Assembly: GCF_002101595.1 (NCBI RefSeq)
Contig: NZ_LQOM01000046.1
Coordinates: 1-64,000 of the forward strand
Origin: Mycobacterium celatum
GTDB lineage: Bacteria; Actinomycetota; Actinomycetes; Mycobacteriales; Mycobacteriaceae
DNA length: 64,000 nucleotides
Direction of reading: 5' to 3'
The position numbers and the translations under genes are program-made. Below, one piece after another: positions 1 through 14,586 of the stretch; position 1 is the first letter of the stretch; each line of letters starts with the position of its first letter. The notes beneath the pieces are model-generated. The model did not search any database and was not told the DNA's origin. It saw only the letters and a program-made list of their open reading frames with translations.

Positions 1-33
1 CACGAGAACGCTCAGCTGACGCCAGCCGCCTAA
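1..33 (+). CDS. possible 3' tail of a coding region entering from the left edge
   Basis: Frame 1 reads ten codons (ending Leu-Thr-Pro-Ala-Ala) and then TAA at 31-33, followed by a short gap before the convergent stop of the lactate monooxygenase gene at 77. That arrangement would suit the end of a rightward gene, but ten codons cannot show a family, and an open frame this short is expected by chance. The product is unknown. Confidence 0.25.
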   Translation, partial: HENAQLTPAA

Positions 34-76
34 ACGCCACACGCAAATACGTCACCGAAATTCCGACCCAGACCAC

Positions 77-1234
77 TTAGTCGAGTCTTTCGACGGCGAG
101 CTCGCTCAGCTCGGTGTAGCAGTCGACGGCCATCGTCAGGTCGGCCTCGGCCAGAATCTGCGACACCACGGTCCGGAGCCCGTCGCGCCCGCCGACCGCA
201 AGGCCATAGGCGTACGGGCGGCCGATGCCGACCAGTGCGGCGCCGAGCCCACAGGCCCGCAGCACGTCCACGCCGTCGCGGATGCCCGAATCGAAGGTCA
301 CCGGCAGGCCGCCGGCCGCCTCGACGACCTGTTCGAGATGACAAATGGCGGGAACACCGCCATTGGCTTGGCGCCCACCGTGATTGGAGCAGGCGATCAC
401 GTCGACGCCGAGCTGTTTGGCGTGCGCGGCGTCGTCGGGCAGGCAGATTCCCTTGACGATCAACGGCAATTCGGTGATCTGCCGCAGCCAGCTGAGGTCA
501 TCCCAGGTGAACGCCGGATTGGCGAACACGTCCATCCATACCGCCCCGGCGTGCACCGGTTCGAGATCCTTTTCGCTTGTGACCCCGGTTAATTCGCGAA
601 AACGCGGATCGGAAGTGTAGTTGGCGATGCAGTCGCCGCGCAGCATCGGCATGAACCCGTGCGACAGATCGCGCGGACGCCAGCCCACGGTGCCATAGTC
701 GACCGTCACCGCGATGGCGTCGAACCCCGCCTTCTCGGCGCGCTTCACGAAACTCTCGGTGAGCTTTTCGTCCGCGGTCGGATAAAGCTGAAACACCCCA
801 AACGACTCGCCTCGGGCCTCGGCGACTTCCTCGATGGTTGCCGACGACAGCGTCGAGTACATGCCGACCAGGTCGAGTTCGGCGCACACCCGGGCTTCCT
901 CCAAGTCGCCCTCCGGGCGGATGTTGCCGAGCACTCCGACCGGACACAGAAACACCGGCGACGGCAGCTTGCGGTCGAGGAACGTCACCGACATGTCGCG
1001 GTCGCTGCGGTCCCGCAGCATGCGCGGTGTCAGGCCGTAGCGGCGCAACTCGGTGACGTTGATGTCCTGGGTCTCCTCATCCCCGGCGCCGCCCTTCACG
1101 TAGCCGTAGATCAGCGGGTTCATGTCTTCTTCGGCACGGTGTTCCCACTCGGCGAACGTGAATGGAAACGGAGACGTTTTGTTGAGAACCCCGGCTTTGT
1201 AGAACTGATATTGGTATTCGCCGAAGTTGCCCAT
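77..1234 (-). CDS. lactate 2-monooxygenase-like FMN-dependent alpha-hydroxy-acid oxidase
   Basis: A 385-residue cytosolic flavoenzyme of the glycolate oxidase/lactate dehydrogenase TIM-barrel family. The hallmark active-site block SNHGGRQANGG (catalytic His plus FMN-phosphate-binding Arg) is present, followed by DSGIRDG and GIGRPYAYG, which bind the FMN phosphate. The NFGEYQYQ N-terminus and the ANGG extension resemble the mycobacterial lactate 2-monooxygenase, which converts L-lactate to acetate and CO2, more than LldD-type dehydrogenases. The frame is open further upstream, but ATG at 1234 follows an excellent ribosome site (AAGGGAGGAG). Another alpha-hydroxy acid as substrate cannot be excluded. 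A SigF-like promoter lies about 40 bases upstream. Confidence 0.85.
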   Translation of the reverse strand: MGNFGEYQYQFYKAGVLNKTSPFPFTFAEWEHRAEEDMNPLIYGYVKGGAGDEETQDINVTELRRYGLTPRMLRDRSDRDMSVTFLDRKLPSPVFLCPVGVLGNIRPEGDLEEARVCAELDLVGMYSTLSSATIEEVAEARGESFGVFQLYPTADEKLTESFVKRAEKAGFDAIAVTVDYGTVGWRPRDLSHGFMPMLRGDCIANYTSDPRFRELTGVTSEKDLEPVHAGAVWMDVFANPAFTWDDLSWLRQITELPLIVKGICLPDDAAHAKQLGVDVIACSNHGGRQANGGVPAICHLEQVVEAAGGLPVTFDSGIRDGVDVLRACGLGAALVGIGRPYAYGLAVGGRDGLRTVVSQILAEADLTMAVDCYTELSELAVERLD

Positions 1235-1272
1235 GGCTCCTCCCTTACTCATGTGACAGCAGAAAAGGTTGA

Positions 1273-1298
1273 TTACCCCGTCCGGTCGCCGGCTACAC
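1273..1298 (-). promoter_or_regulatory. SigF-like promoter of the lactate monooxygenase gene
   Basis: On the minus strand GTGT (1295-1298), 16 bases, then GGGTAA (1273-1278). This is one mismatch from the mycobacterial SigF pattern GTTT-N15-17-GGGTA. It would place the transcript start near 1266, leaving a leader of about 30 bases that contains the strong ribosome site. Based on pattern only. Confidence 0.35.
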
Positions 1299-1343
1299 GC
1301 AGGCATTGATGAGGCCCAAACCCGTTGGGAGGCAGGCGGTTAA

Positions 1344-2312
1344 CTAATCGGCGTCGAGAACGCGGGTACGGTACAGGCTGGCAGCCGCGGTGATGCCCAG
1401 CGTAACCACGATGACGGCCAGGCTTAGCAACGTCGGGATCTCCGGCACGTCGACGCGCTCGCCGCCGTTGATGAACGGCACATCGTTTTCCCGCAGCGCA
1501 TGAACCACCAGCTTCACCCCGATGAACACCAGGATGACGGCAAGGCCCCGGCCCAGATACACCAGCCGTTCCAACAGGCCGCCGAACAGAAAATACAACT
1601 GCCGCAGCCCCATCAACGCGAACACGTTGGCCGCCAACACCAAATACGGCTCCCGGGTGAGGCCGTAGATGGCGGGGATGGAGTCGAGGGCGAACATCAG
1701 GTCCGTCGCACCCAGCGCCACGATGACCAGAAACATCGGCGTCATCACGCGCCCGGACCCCTCCTTCACGTAGAGCTTGAGGCCGTCCCACCGCTCGGTG
1801 GTGTTCAGGTGGCTGCGAGCAAACCGGACGACGGCGTTGTCCGCGTCGCCGCCGGATCCCCCGTCGCGAGCCAGCTTGACGCCCGCGTAGACCAGGAACG
1901 CGCCGAAGACGTAGAACACCCACCCGAATTCCTGGATCGCAATTGCGCCGAGCGCAATAAAAACAGCGCGGAACAACAACGCAATCACAATCCCTACGAA
2001 CAATGCTTGCTGCTGATAGCGCTTGGGCACATTGAAGCTCGCCATGATGACGATGAAGATGAACAGGTTGTCGACGGACAGGCTGTACTCGGTAAGCCAG
2101 CCGGCGAAGAATTCCAGCCCGAACCGCGGGCCGTGGAAACACCACACCCAGATACCGAAGAGCACCGCGAATCCGACATAGGCCGACAGCGCAATCGCGC
2201 ACTCGCCCATTGTCGGTTCCCGGGGGCGCCGGGCGATCACCACCACGTCGAACAGCAGGACCGCCATTGTCACGCCCAGCGCGACGACCCATTCCAGCAC
2301 GGCCACGTGCAA
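1344..2312 (-). CDS. TerC/Alx-family integral membrane protein
   Basis: About 322 residues with eight or nine hydrophobic segments. The family signature SVDNLFIF and the later ALDSIPAIYG supply the conserved acidic residues inside membrane helices. TerC/Alx proteins are linked to metal (Mn2+) export or tellurite resistance, and the sequence resembles M. tuberculosis Rv2723. The frame is open to an ATG at 2339 without a ribosome site; a purine-rich GAGGGGG sits 7 bases before TTG 2312, so that start is preferred, with GTG 2306 also possible. It is divergent from the flippase gene, whose first bases lie just beyond. Confidence 0.8.
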   Translation of the reverse strand: MHVAVLEWVVALGVTMAVLLFDVVVIARRPREPTMGECAIALSAYVGFAVLFGIWVWCFHGPRFGLEFFAGWLTEYSLSVDNLFIFIVIMASFNVPKRYQQQALFVGIVIALLFRAVFIALGAIAIQEFGWVFYVFGAFLVYAGVKLARDGGSGGDADNAVVRFARSHLNTTERWDGLKLYVKEGSGRVMTPMFLVIVALGATDLMFALDSIPAIYGLTREPYLVLAANVFALMGLRQLYFLFGGLLERLVYLGRGLAVILVFIGVKLVVHALRENDVPFINGGERVDVPEIPTLLSLAVIVVTLGITAAASLYRTRVLDAD

Positions 2313-2397
2313 CGGGAGACCCCCTCTCCCGTCCAGCATGTCAGGTCGGTGCCGGCCTCGCCCGTTAGTATTTTCGAACTGTGGAAGTGCCGTCGCT

Positions 2398-3660
2398 GTG
2401 ACCGAGGTCGGCGGTACGGCGGCCTCCGCCGGGCCGGTCGGGCGCAGCAGCGTCGCCCGGGTCGGCGCGGCGACCGCCCTGACCGCCCTGTGCGGCTACG
2501 CGGTGGTCTACCTGGCGGCCCGCGACCTGGCCCCGGCCGGCTTCTCCGTCTTCGCGGTGTTCTGGGGTGCGTTCGGGCTGGTCACCGGTGCCGCCAACGG
2601 GCTGCTGCAGGAAACCACCCGCGAGGTCCGCTCGGCGCGCTACACCGACGTCGCGGCCGGCCGAACCCATCCGCTGCGGGTGGCCGGGATGCTCGGTGCG
2701 GCCGCCGCGGTGGTGATCGCCGGCAGCTCACCGCTGTGGAGCGGGCAGGTGTTCGCCGACGCCCGCTGGCTTTCGGTGCTGCTGCTCAGCGTCGGGCTGG
2801 CCGGGTTCTGCCTGCACGCCACCCTGCTGGGCATGCTGGCCGGCGTCGACAACTGGACTCAATACGGCGCGCTGATGGTGACCGACGCGGTGATCCGGGT
2901 GGCGGTCGCGACCGCCGCCTTCCTGATCGGCTGGGGCCTGGTCGGGTTCTTGTGGGCCACCGTCGCGGGCGCGGTGGCCTGGCTGATCATGCTCGCGGTC
3001 TCGCCCGCGACGCGGAGCGCGGCCCGGCTGCTCACCCCCGGAGGGACCGCGACGTTCCTGCGCGGCGCCGCGCATTCGATCACCGCGGCGGGGGCCAGCG
3101 CGATCCTAGTCATGGGTTTTCCTGTGTTGCTGAAGGCGACATCGGCCGAGCTGGGCGCCGCGGGCGGCGTCGTGATCCTGGCCGTGACTCTGACCCGCGC
3201 GCCGCTGCTGGTGCCGCTGACCGCGATGCAGGGCAACCTGATCGCCCACTTCGTCGACGAGCGCACCCACCGGCTGCGGGCGCTGGTCGCGCCGGCGCTG
3301 CTGGTCGCCGGGATCGGCGGGATCGGCGTGCTGGCGGCGGGGCTGATCGGCCCGTGGATCCTGCGGGCCGCATTCGGGCCCGACTACGACGCCGGCAGCG
3401 CGTTGCTGGCGTGGCTGACCGCGGCGGCGGTGGCGATCGCGATGCTGACGCTGACCGGCGCGGCCGCGGTCGCCGCGGCGTTGCACCGCGCCTATGCGGT
3501 GGGCTGGGTCGGCGCAACGGTGGCGTCGACGTTGCTGCTGCTGTTGCCGCTTCCGCTGGAGACCCGCACCGTCGTCGCGCTGATGTGCGGTCCGCTGGTC
3601 GGCATCGGCGTTCACCTGGCCGCGCTGGCACGCCCAGCCGGTTGGTTTATCTCCAGGTAA
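2398..3660 (+). CDS. multi-pass polysaccharide/lipid flippase-like membrane protein (Rv3630 type)
   Basis: A protein of about 420 residues with roughly twelve transmembrane helices, rich in Ala, Leu and Val, and without large soluble domains. The profile and the C-terminal half (helices separated by short Arg-containing loops) resemble the MOP superfamily (MATE/Wzx/MurJ-like exporters). It lies 14 bases upstream of the polyprenyl-phosphate glycosyltransferase gene, so a role in moving a polyprenyl-linked envelope sugar is an inference from context. GTG 2398 is chosen because it begins just before the conserved membrane region; a -10-like TAGTAT at 2366-2371 lies upstream. An ATG at 2338 would overlap the divergent gene. 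Confidence 0.75.
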   Translation: MTEVGGTAASAGPVGRSSVARVGAATALTALCGYAVVYLAARDLAPAGFSVFAVFWGAFGLVTGAANGLLQETTREVRSARYTDVAAGRTHPLRVAGMLGAAAAVVIAGSSPLWSGQVFADARWLSVLLLSVGLAGFCLHATLLGMLAGVDNWTQYGALMVTDAVIRVAVATAAFLIGWGLVGFLWATVAGAVAWLIMLAVSPATRSAARLLTPGGTATFLRGAAHSITAAGASAILVMGFPVLLKATSAELGAAGGVVILAVTLTRAPLLVPLTAMQGNLIAHFVDERTHRLRALVAPALLVAGIGGIGVLAAGLIGPWILRAAFGPDYDAGSALLAWLTAAAVAIAMLTLTGAAAVAAALHRAYAVGWVGATVASTLLLLLPLPLETRTVVALMCGPLVGIGVHLAALARPAGWFISR

Positions 3661-3674
3661 GTTGGAGCATCGAC

Positions 3675-4357
3675 ATGGGTTATCCCGACGTGTGGGTCGT
3701 CGTTCCAGCCTTCAACGAAGCCGCGGTCATCGGTGACGTCATCGCCGATGTCCGCTCGGTCTTCGACAACGTCGTCTGCGTGGACGACGGTAGCCGTGAC
3801 GGCACCGGGGAAATCGCGCTGAAGGCGGGCGCTCATCTGGTGCGCCACCCGGTGAACCTCGGCCAGGGCGCGGCCATTCAGACCGGTGTCGAGTACGCCC
3901 GCCGCCAGCCGGGGGCGCAGGTCTTCGTGACGTTCGACGGCGACGGCCAGCACCGGGTGAAGGACGTCGTCACCATGGTCGACCGGCTGGCCGCCGGCGA
4001 CGTCGACATCGTGATCGGCACCCGGTTCGGCCGGGGCGTCAGCAGGCCGCCGCTGGCCAAGCGCCTGGTGCTGCGCACCGCGGCCTGGCTGAGCCCGCGC
4101 GGTCGCCGGCTCGGGTTGACCGACACCAACAACGGCCTTCGAGTGTTCAACAAGACCGTCGCCGACGCACTGGACATCACCATGAGCGGGATGAGCCACG
4201 CCACCGAGTTCATCATGCTGATCGCCGAAAACCGTTGGCGGGTAACCGAAGAGCCTGTCGAGGTGCTCTACACCGACTACTCGAAGTCCAAGGGGCAACC
4301 ACTTCTCAACGGCGTCAACATCATCTTCGATGGGTTCCTGCGGGGAAGGATGCCGCG

Positions 4358-4361
<4 letters not shown>
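3675..4361 (+). CDS. ppgS: polyprenyl-phospho-N-acetylgalactosaminyl synthase PpgS (Rv3631 type)
   Basis: A 228-residue GT-A fold family 2 glycosyltransferase. It starts VVVPAFNEAAVIG (nucleotide-binding strand), has VDDGSRDGTG, the metal-binding motif DGDGQH, and lacks the C-terminal membrane helices of DPM-type enzymes. In M. tuberculosis the equivalent protein moves GalNAc from UDP-GalNAc to polyprenyl phosphate, the donor for the galactosamine on arabinogalactan. It acts at the inner face of the membrane, and the missing membrane anchor is supplied by the small protein encoded next, whose TTG start overlaps this stop (TTGA). Confidence 0.88.
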
Positions 4362-7417
<3,056 letters not shown>

Positions 7418-7420
7418 ATA

Positions 7421-7480
7421 ACGAGCGTGCGCAGAACCGGGTTTCTGTGCGGCGCGTCGGCCGGGAACACGCACGCTCGC
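7421..7480. repeat. 60-bp palindromic-ended repeat, copy 1
   Basis: Begins CGAGCGTGCGC (7422) and ends GCACGCTCGC (7480), so its ends are inverted repeats of ten bases; the interior is only partly self-complementary. A second element of the same length with the same ends and scattered matching interior bases lies at 39154-39213. Both sit in short gaps after a rightward gene's stop and before the 3' end of a leftward unit, so they could act as bidirectional terminators or be REP/MITE-like elements. Confidence 0.75.
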
Positions 7481-7493
7481 GCCGGAAAGTGAG

Positions 7494-7566
7494 AGCCACC
7501 TAGGAGAATCGAACTCCTGACCTGCTCATTACGAGTGAGCCGCTCTGCCGACTGAGCTAAGGTGGC
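7494..7566 (-). tRNA. tRNA-Thr (anticodon CGT)
   Basis: A complete 73-base cloverleaf on the minus strand: acceptor GCCACCT/AGGTGGC, D stem GCTC/GAGC, anticodon stem GCTCA/TGAGC with loop CTCGTAA (anticodon CGT), T stem AGGAG/CTCCT with TTCGATT loop, discriminator T. No CCA is encoded. It begins 22 bases after the holB stop on the same strand and is probably transcribed with it. Confidence 0.96.
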
Positions 7567-7588
7567 ATGCCCTGCGGGCGGCACGAGT

Positions 7589-8791
7589 CTACAGGCCGGC
7601 GCGCAACTCCTGGCCGATGGTGGCGACCATCGCGTCCACGGCGAACTTCGGTTTGACGTTGATGGCCAGCGCTTCGCGGCACTCCAGCACAGCCTCGATG
7701 CAGCGCAACAACCGCTCGGGCGGGGCGTGCGCCGCCATCGCGGCCACCCGCTCGGCCATGTCGGGATGGTTGGCCTGCACGCTGCGCGCCCCGGAAGAAA
7801 CCAGCAGCGCGTCCCGGAAGTAGGTCGCCAGGTCGATCAACGCGCGGTCCAGCGCATCCCGCGACGCCCGGGTCTGCCGCGACTTCTGCCGTCGCTCAAG
7901 GTCTTTGATCGCGCCGGTGGCGCCGCGCAACGCGCTCGCGGTGCCCTTGCCGGTGCCGCCCGCACCCAGCGCCGTCCGCAGCTCTTCGGTTTCGGCCTCG
8001 TCGCGCCCGGCGGTCAGCACCATGGCCTCGGCCTCGGCCGCCGCCACCAACTCCTCGGCGGCGGCATACGCCCGCGACGGCGTTGCCGCGTCGCGCGCCA
8101 GTCCCAACGCCTGCTGCCGTCGCTCCCGGGCCTCGGGGTCGGTGGCCAGCCGCCGCGCCCGCCCTACATGGCCGCCGCTGACCGATGCCGCCCAGTTCGC
8201 CGTGTCGGCGTCCAGCCCGTCGGCCTCGACCAGCACCTGCGCTATCGCGGCCGCCGACGGCGTCACCAGCGCGACGTGCCGGCAGCGGGACCGCAACGTG
8301 ATCGCGATGTCCTCCGGGTCCACCGAGGGCGCGCAGAGCAGGAACACGGTCGACGGCGGCGGTTCCTCGACGACCTTGAGCAACGCGTTCGCCGCGCCCT
8401 CGGTCAGCCGGTCGGCGTCCTCGATCACCACGATCTGCCAGCGCCCGGTGCTCGGCCGTCGCGACGCGATCTGCACGATGGCCCGCATGTCGTCGACGCC
8501 GATCGAGAGCCCCTCGGGGATCACCCGCCGCACGTCGGCGTGGGTGCCGGCCATCGTCGTCGTGCACGCCCGGCACTGCCCGCAGCCCGGGACGCCATCG
8601 GAGGTGCATTGCAGCGCCGCCGCGAAGCACAACGCCGCGACCGATCGGCCCGACCCGGGTGGACCCGTGATCAGCCAGGCATGCGACATGGCCGCGCTGT
8701 GAGGCGAATCACCGCGGGCCGCCTGGGCCGCGGCCACCAGCTCGGCCTCGACCACATGCTGGCCAACCAGGCGCCCAAATACCCCGGACAT
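7589..8791 (-). CDS. holB: DNA polymerase III subunit delta' (Rv3644c type)
   Basis: A 400-residue AAA+ clamp-loader subunit. Walker A is TGPPGSGRS, a four-Cys zinc module follows (CTSDGVPGCGQCRAC), then Walker B VIEDADRL and the sensor/SRC-like LRSRCRH. Together with delta and tau/gamma it loads the beta sliding clamp at replication forks. ATG 8791 (MSGVFGRLVGQ) is preferred over the open-frame start at 8803 because homologues begin at this methionine. The tRNA-Thr gene follows directly downstream, and the adenylate cyclase gene is divergent. Confidence 0.92.
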   Translation of the reverse strand: MSGVFGRLVGQHVVEAELVAAAQAARGDSPHSAAMSHAWLITGPPGSGRSVAALCFAAALQCTSDGVPGCGQCRACTTTMAGTHADVRRVIPEGLSIGVDDMRAIVQIASRRPSTGRWQIVVIEDADRLTEGAANALLKVVEEPPPSTVFLLCAPSVDPEDIAITLRSRCRHVALVTPSAAAIAQVLVEADGLDADTANWAASVSGGHVGRARRLATDPEARERRQQALGLARDAATPSRAYAAAEELVAAAEAEAMVLTAGRDEAETEELRTALGAGGTGKGTASALRGATGAIKDLERRQKSRQTRASRDALDRALIDLATYFRDALLVSSGARSVQANHPDMAERVAAMAAHAPPERLLRCIEAVLECREALAINVKPKFAVDAMVATIGQELRAGL

Positions 8792-8868
8792 CACCGGCAA
8801 CACTAGTGCGGGCCGCCGACACGCTTTTCGGCTACTTCTTCGTCCCCGCCGACCGATACGGTGGGTCC

Positions 8869-10485
8869 GTGAGCACGGCAGCGCAACTCCCTGGGCGGAT
8901 CAGTGGATTCGTCCAGTGGGTGGTGCGCACCCCGTGGCCGGTGTTCTTGCTCAGCGTGATCCAGGCCGACATCATCGGCGCGCTGTTCGTGTTCGGTTTC
9001 CTGCGCTACGGGTTGCCGTCCGAAGACCGCATCGAGCTGCAGGACCTGCCGGGCGTCAACCTTGCGATCTTCGGGCTGGCGCTGGTCGTGCTGTTCGGCA
9101 TCGGATCGTCGATCAGCGTGCGGCTGCTGGTGCCCGTCTTCCGGTGGCAACGCCGCGACGGCCTGTTCGCCGACACCGACCCCGCCACCACGGAGCTGGC
9201 CCGTAGCCGCGCCCTGCGGATGCCGTTCTACCGCGTGCTGATCAGCATGGGCTACTGGTCCGTCGGCGGGACGGTCTTCATCATCGCCAGCTGGCGAGAA
9301 ACCAGCCACCTAGCGCCGGTGGCCGCCGTGGCCGTCGCGCTGGGCGCCGCCGCCACCGCGATCATCGGCTACCTGCAGTCCGAGCGGGTCCTGCGGCCGG
9401 TGGCCGTCGCCGCGCTGCGCGGCGGGCTGCCGGAAAACATCAAGGCGCCGGGCGTGATCCTGCGCCAACTGCTGACCTGGGCGCTGTCGACGGGTGTGCC
9501 GCTGCTGGCCATCGTGCTGGCCGTGGTGGCCGACAAGGCGTCGTTTCTGCACGCGCCCCCCGAGAGACTGTTCAACCCGATCCTGTTGATCGCGCTGATC
9601 GCCTTGGTGATCGGGCTTATCAGCACCTTGCTGGTGGCCATGTCGATCGCCGACCCGCTGCGCCAGCTGCGCTGGGCGCTCGGTGAGGTGCAGCACGGCA
9701 ACTACAACGCGCACATGCAGATCTACGACGCCAGCGAGCTGGGGCTGCTGCAGGCCGGCTTCAACGACATGGTGCGCGACCTGGCCGAGCGGCAGCGGCT
9801 GCGCGATTTGTTCGGCCGCTACGTGGGCGAAGACGTGGCGCGGCGCGCCCTGGAGCGTGGCACCGAGCTGGGCGGCCAGGAACGCGACGTCGCGGTGCTG
9901 TTCGTCGACATGGTCGGCTCGACCCAGCTGGCGGCGACCCGCCCGCCCGCCGAGGTGGTCAGCCTGCTCAACGAGTTCTTCCGGGTGGTCGTCGACACCG
10001 TCGGCCGGCACGGCGGATTCGTCAACAAATTCCAGGGCGACGCCGCGCTGGCGATTTTCGGTGCGCCGATCGAGCACCCCGACGCCTCCGGCGGCGCGCT
10101 GGCGGCGGCCCGCGAGTTGCACGACGCCCTGCTGCCGGTGCTGCGTTCGCTGGAGTTCGGCATCGGGGTGTCGGCCGGGCGGGCCATCGCCGGCCACATC
10201 GGCGCACAGGCCCGCTTCGAATACACCGTGATCGGCGACCCGGTCAACGAGGCCGCCCGGCTGACCGAGCTGGCCAAGCTCGAAGAGGGTCACGTGCTGG
10301 CGTCGGCGATCGCGGTCAGCGGGGCGCTGGACGCCGAAGCGCTGTGCTGGGATGTCGGCGAAGTGGTCTCGCTGCGCGGCCGCACCGCCCCCACCCAGCT
10401 GGCCCGGCCGCTGAATCTGGCTGCGGCGGAAGAGGTTTCCAGCGAAGCCCCCGCGAAACAGAAACTAGGGTCGTCAAACCCCTGA
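8869..10485 (+). CDS. membrane-bound class III adenylate cyclase with HAMP domain (Rv3645 type)
   Basis: About 538 residues: six N-terminal membrane helices (to about residue 250), a HAMP linker (ADPLRQLRWALGEVQ onward), and a C-terminal cyclase homology domain. All catalytic residues are present: metal-binding Asp in FVDMVGST, adenine-selecting Lys in NKFQGD together with the second metal Asp, and IGDPVNEAARL with the adenine-specifying Asp and transition-state Asn/Arg. It makes cAMP; the M. tuberculosis equivalent is a dominant cAMP source linked to fatty-acid use and intrinsic drug resistance. GTG 8869 is chosen to leave room for a promoter; GTG 8806 would sit 14 bases from the divergent holB start. 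Its cAMP could feed Crp, encoded at 38.5 kb. Confidence 0.85.
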   Translation: MSTAAQLPGRISGFVQWVVRTPWPVFLLSVIQADIIGALFVFGFLRYGLPSEDRIELQDLPGVNLAIFGLALVVLFGIGSSISVRLLVPVFRWQRRDGLFADTDPATTELARSRALRMPFYRVLISMGYWSVGGTVFIIASWRETSHLAPVAAVAVALGAAATAIIGYLQSERVLRPVAVAALRGGLPENIKAPGVILRQLLTWALSTGVPLLAIVLAVVADKASFLHAPPERLFNPILLIALIALVIGLISTLLVAMSIADPLRQLRWALGEVQHGNYNAHMQIYDASELGLLQAGFNDMVRDLAERQRLRDLFGRYVGEDVARRALERGTELGGQERDVAVLFVDMVGSTQLAATRPPAEVVSLLNEFFRVVVDTVGRHGGFVNKFQGDAALAIFGAPIEHPDASGGALAAARELHDALLPVLRSLEFGIGVSAGRAIAGHIGAQARFEYTVIGDPVNEAARLTELAKLEEGHVLASAIAVSGALDAEALCWDVGEVVSLRGRTAPTQLARPLNLAAAEEVSSEAPAKQKLGSSNP

Positions 10486-10513
10486 AATCACAGCCCTGAC
10501 TTCTGCCTGGCGG

Positions 10514-13285
<2,772 letters not shown>

Positions 13286-13415
13286 CTGCGCTTACGCTCA
13301 CTTTCCGTTTCCGGCCGCATCGCGCGCCGGTGCCCCCCTGTGGACAACTGACAATGTGGCACCCGGGACGGGCCGACGCAAACCGACCCCCCGGTGATTG
13401 CCCTCCCAATGACCG

Positions 13416-13994
13416 CTAAACGTGCGGCCAATTCGCCTTCGCCTCGACGGCGTCAGGTGGCTCTCCCACATTTTCTACCAGGCGCGACAGCCGGCGCCGG
13501 CCGCTGATCCGCAACGCCGGCCGGGCGCCGCGGGTGCCGATCAGGGTGGGCGCGATCCCGACCCGCATCATCGCCGACGCCAGCGGGGAATGGGTGTCCG
13601 GCGCGTGCGGGTCCAGCCCGAGCACGTAACGGTCGGCCTCCGGGACCCCCGCGGCCAGCGTCCAGGCCCGCAGTTCCCGCGGCCCCGGCAGCCACAGCGG
13701 CGGCACCGTCTTGACCGCGCCGCGGGTCCAGTCGGCGGCGATTGCGCGCAGCCGGGGATCCACCGCGGTCCGCACCAGCGGAGTGTCCTCGTCGGTGCGA
13801 GTGATCTCCGCCACCAGGCCGGCGTCCTCGATCATCGCGGCCAGCGCCTCGGCCCGCCAGAGCTGCTCGACGACCACCGACAGCCGGGCGCCGCCGCCGA
13901 CAATCACGATCTGCCCGGGGGCTGCCAGCATTCCGGTGAGGTCGGTGACCGCGGGCGGCACCGACTCAGCGGAGAAAAAGGAGAGCTGGCTCAC
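13416..13994 (-). CDS. conserved mycobacterial protein of unknown function (Rv3647c type)
   Basis: A 192-residue soluble protein without membrane segments or a recognised catalytic motif. It matches Rv3647c in position and length. A long central stretch is well ordered (LGLDPHAPDTHSPLASAMM, then GIAPTLIGTRG), and the C-terminal part is basic (ISGRRRLSRLVENVGEPP). GTG 13994 (VSQLSFF) is the homologous start; the open frame reaches 14045. It lies between cspA and topA on the same strand with a gap of about 130 bases to each. No function is proposed. Confidence 0.8.
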   Translation of the reverse strand: MSQLSFFSAESVPPAVTDLTGMLAAPGQIVIVGGGARLSVVVEQLWRAEALAAMIEDAGLVAEITRTDEDTPLVRTAVDPRLRAIAADWTRGAVKTVPPLWLPGPRELRAWTLAAGVPEADRYVLGLDPHAPDTHSPLASAMMRVGIAPTLIGTRGARPALRISGRRRLSRLVENVGEPPDAVEAKANWPHV

Positions 13995-14111
13995 GTCACC
14001 GACAGTAAGCCGCCGCGGCGGCAAGGCACGCCGCGGCGTGGCCACCGCACACGAAAACCCCCCGACGGAACCTGGAATTGGAGCCGCGCGGGGGGTTTCG
14101 CCAGAAGTTGC

Positions 14112-14315
14112 TCAGATGGAGCGGACGCCGGTGGCCTGAGGCCCCTTGGGGCTTTGGCCGACCTCGAACTCCACTCGCTGGTTCTCCTCAAGGGTGCGGA
14201 ATCCCGATCCCTGGATTTCCGTGTAGTGGACAAACACGTCGGCCGAACCGTCCTCGGGGGCGATAAAACCAAACCCCTTCTCCGCGTTGAACCACTTCAC
14301 AGTTCCCTGTGGCAT
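14112..14315 (-). CDS. cspA: cold-shock protein CspA
   Basis: A 67-residue single OB-fold cold-shock domain with both RNA-binding motifs, KGFGFI (RNP1) and VFVHY (RNP2). It binds single-stranded RNA/DNA and acts as an RNA chaperone in the cytosol. A purine-rich ribosome site (AAAGGAAAG) lies just upstream of ATG 14315. The long divergent gap to the helicase gene leaves room for a structured leader, which is usual for cold-shock genes. Confidence 0.96.
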   Translation of the reverse strand: MPQGTVKWFNAEKGFGFIAPEDGSADVFVHYTEIQGSGFRTLEENQRVEFEVGQSPKGPQATGVRSI

Positions 14316-14347
14316 TTCTCGATCTTTCCTTTACTACTGGGTGCGGT

Positions 14348-14364
14348 GCACCGCCTTTCGGTGC
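14348..14364 (-). promoter_or_regulatory. hairpin in the probable cspA leader
   Basis: GCACCG (14348-14353) and CGGTGC (14359-14364) can pair around a five-base loop, about 33 bases upstream of the cspA start codon. A -10-like TATGGC on the minus strand at about 14386-14391 would put this hairpin inside the transcript. Cold-shock genes often carry structured leaders, but no temperature response can be read from sequence alone. The rest of the 270-base gap shows nothing further. Confidence 0.3.
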
Positions 14365-14586
14365 CCCGGGCCCGCTGTGACCGCCATACCTCGCGGAGTC
14401 GCCGGAACTTCACCCGAGCTCGAACTCGCAGGAACCGCGGTCGCAACGTTGATCCTGCGAAAGTTTGACACGAACACAGAAGCTGCGACCGCACATCAGT
14501 CAACCATGTTCGTCGCGTCGACGACAGCCTCCGGTGATCAATTCAGTGAACAATTGCGTTACGAGGTGGATATGGAGGGGTGCCAG

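Noticed and set aside
1500-3670. Upstream part of the long frame that ends in ppgS
   Set aside because: Only the part from ATG 3675 shows glycosyltransferase motifs; the first 700 codons run antisense to the TerC gene and out of frame through the flippase gene.
14316-14586. Riboswitch in the cspA-helicase gap
   Set aside because: Only a small hairpin is visible; no known aptamer core is recognised.
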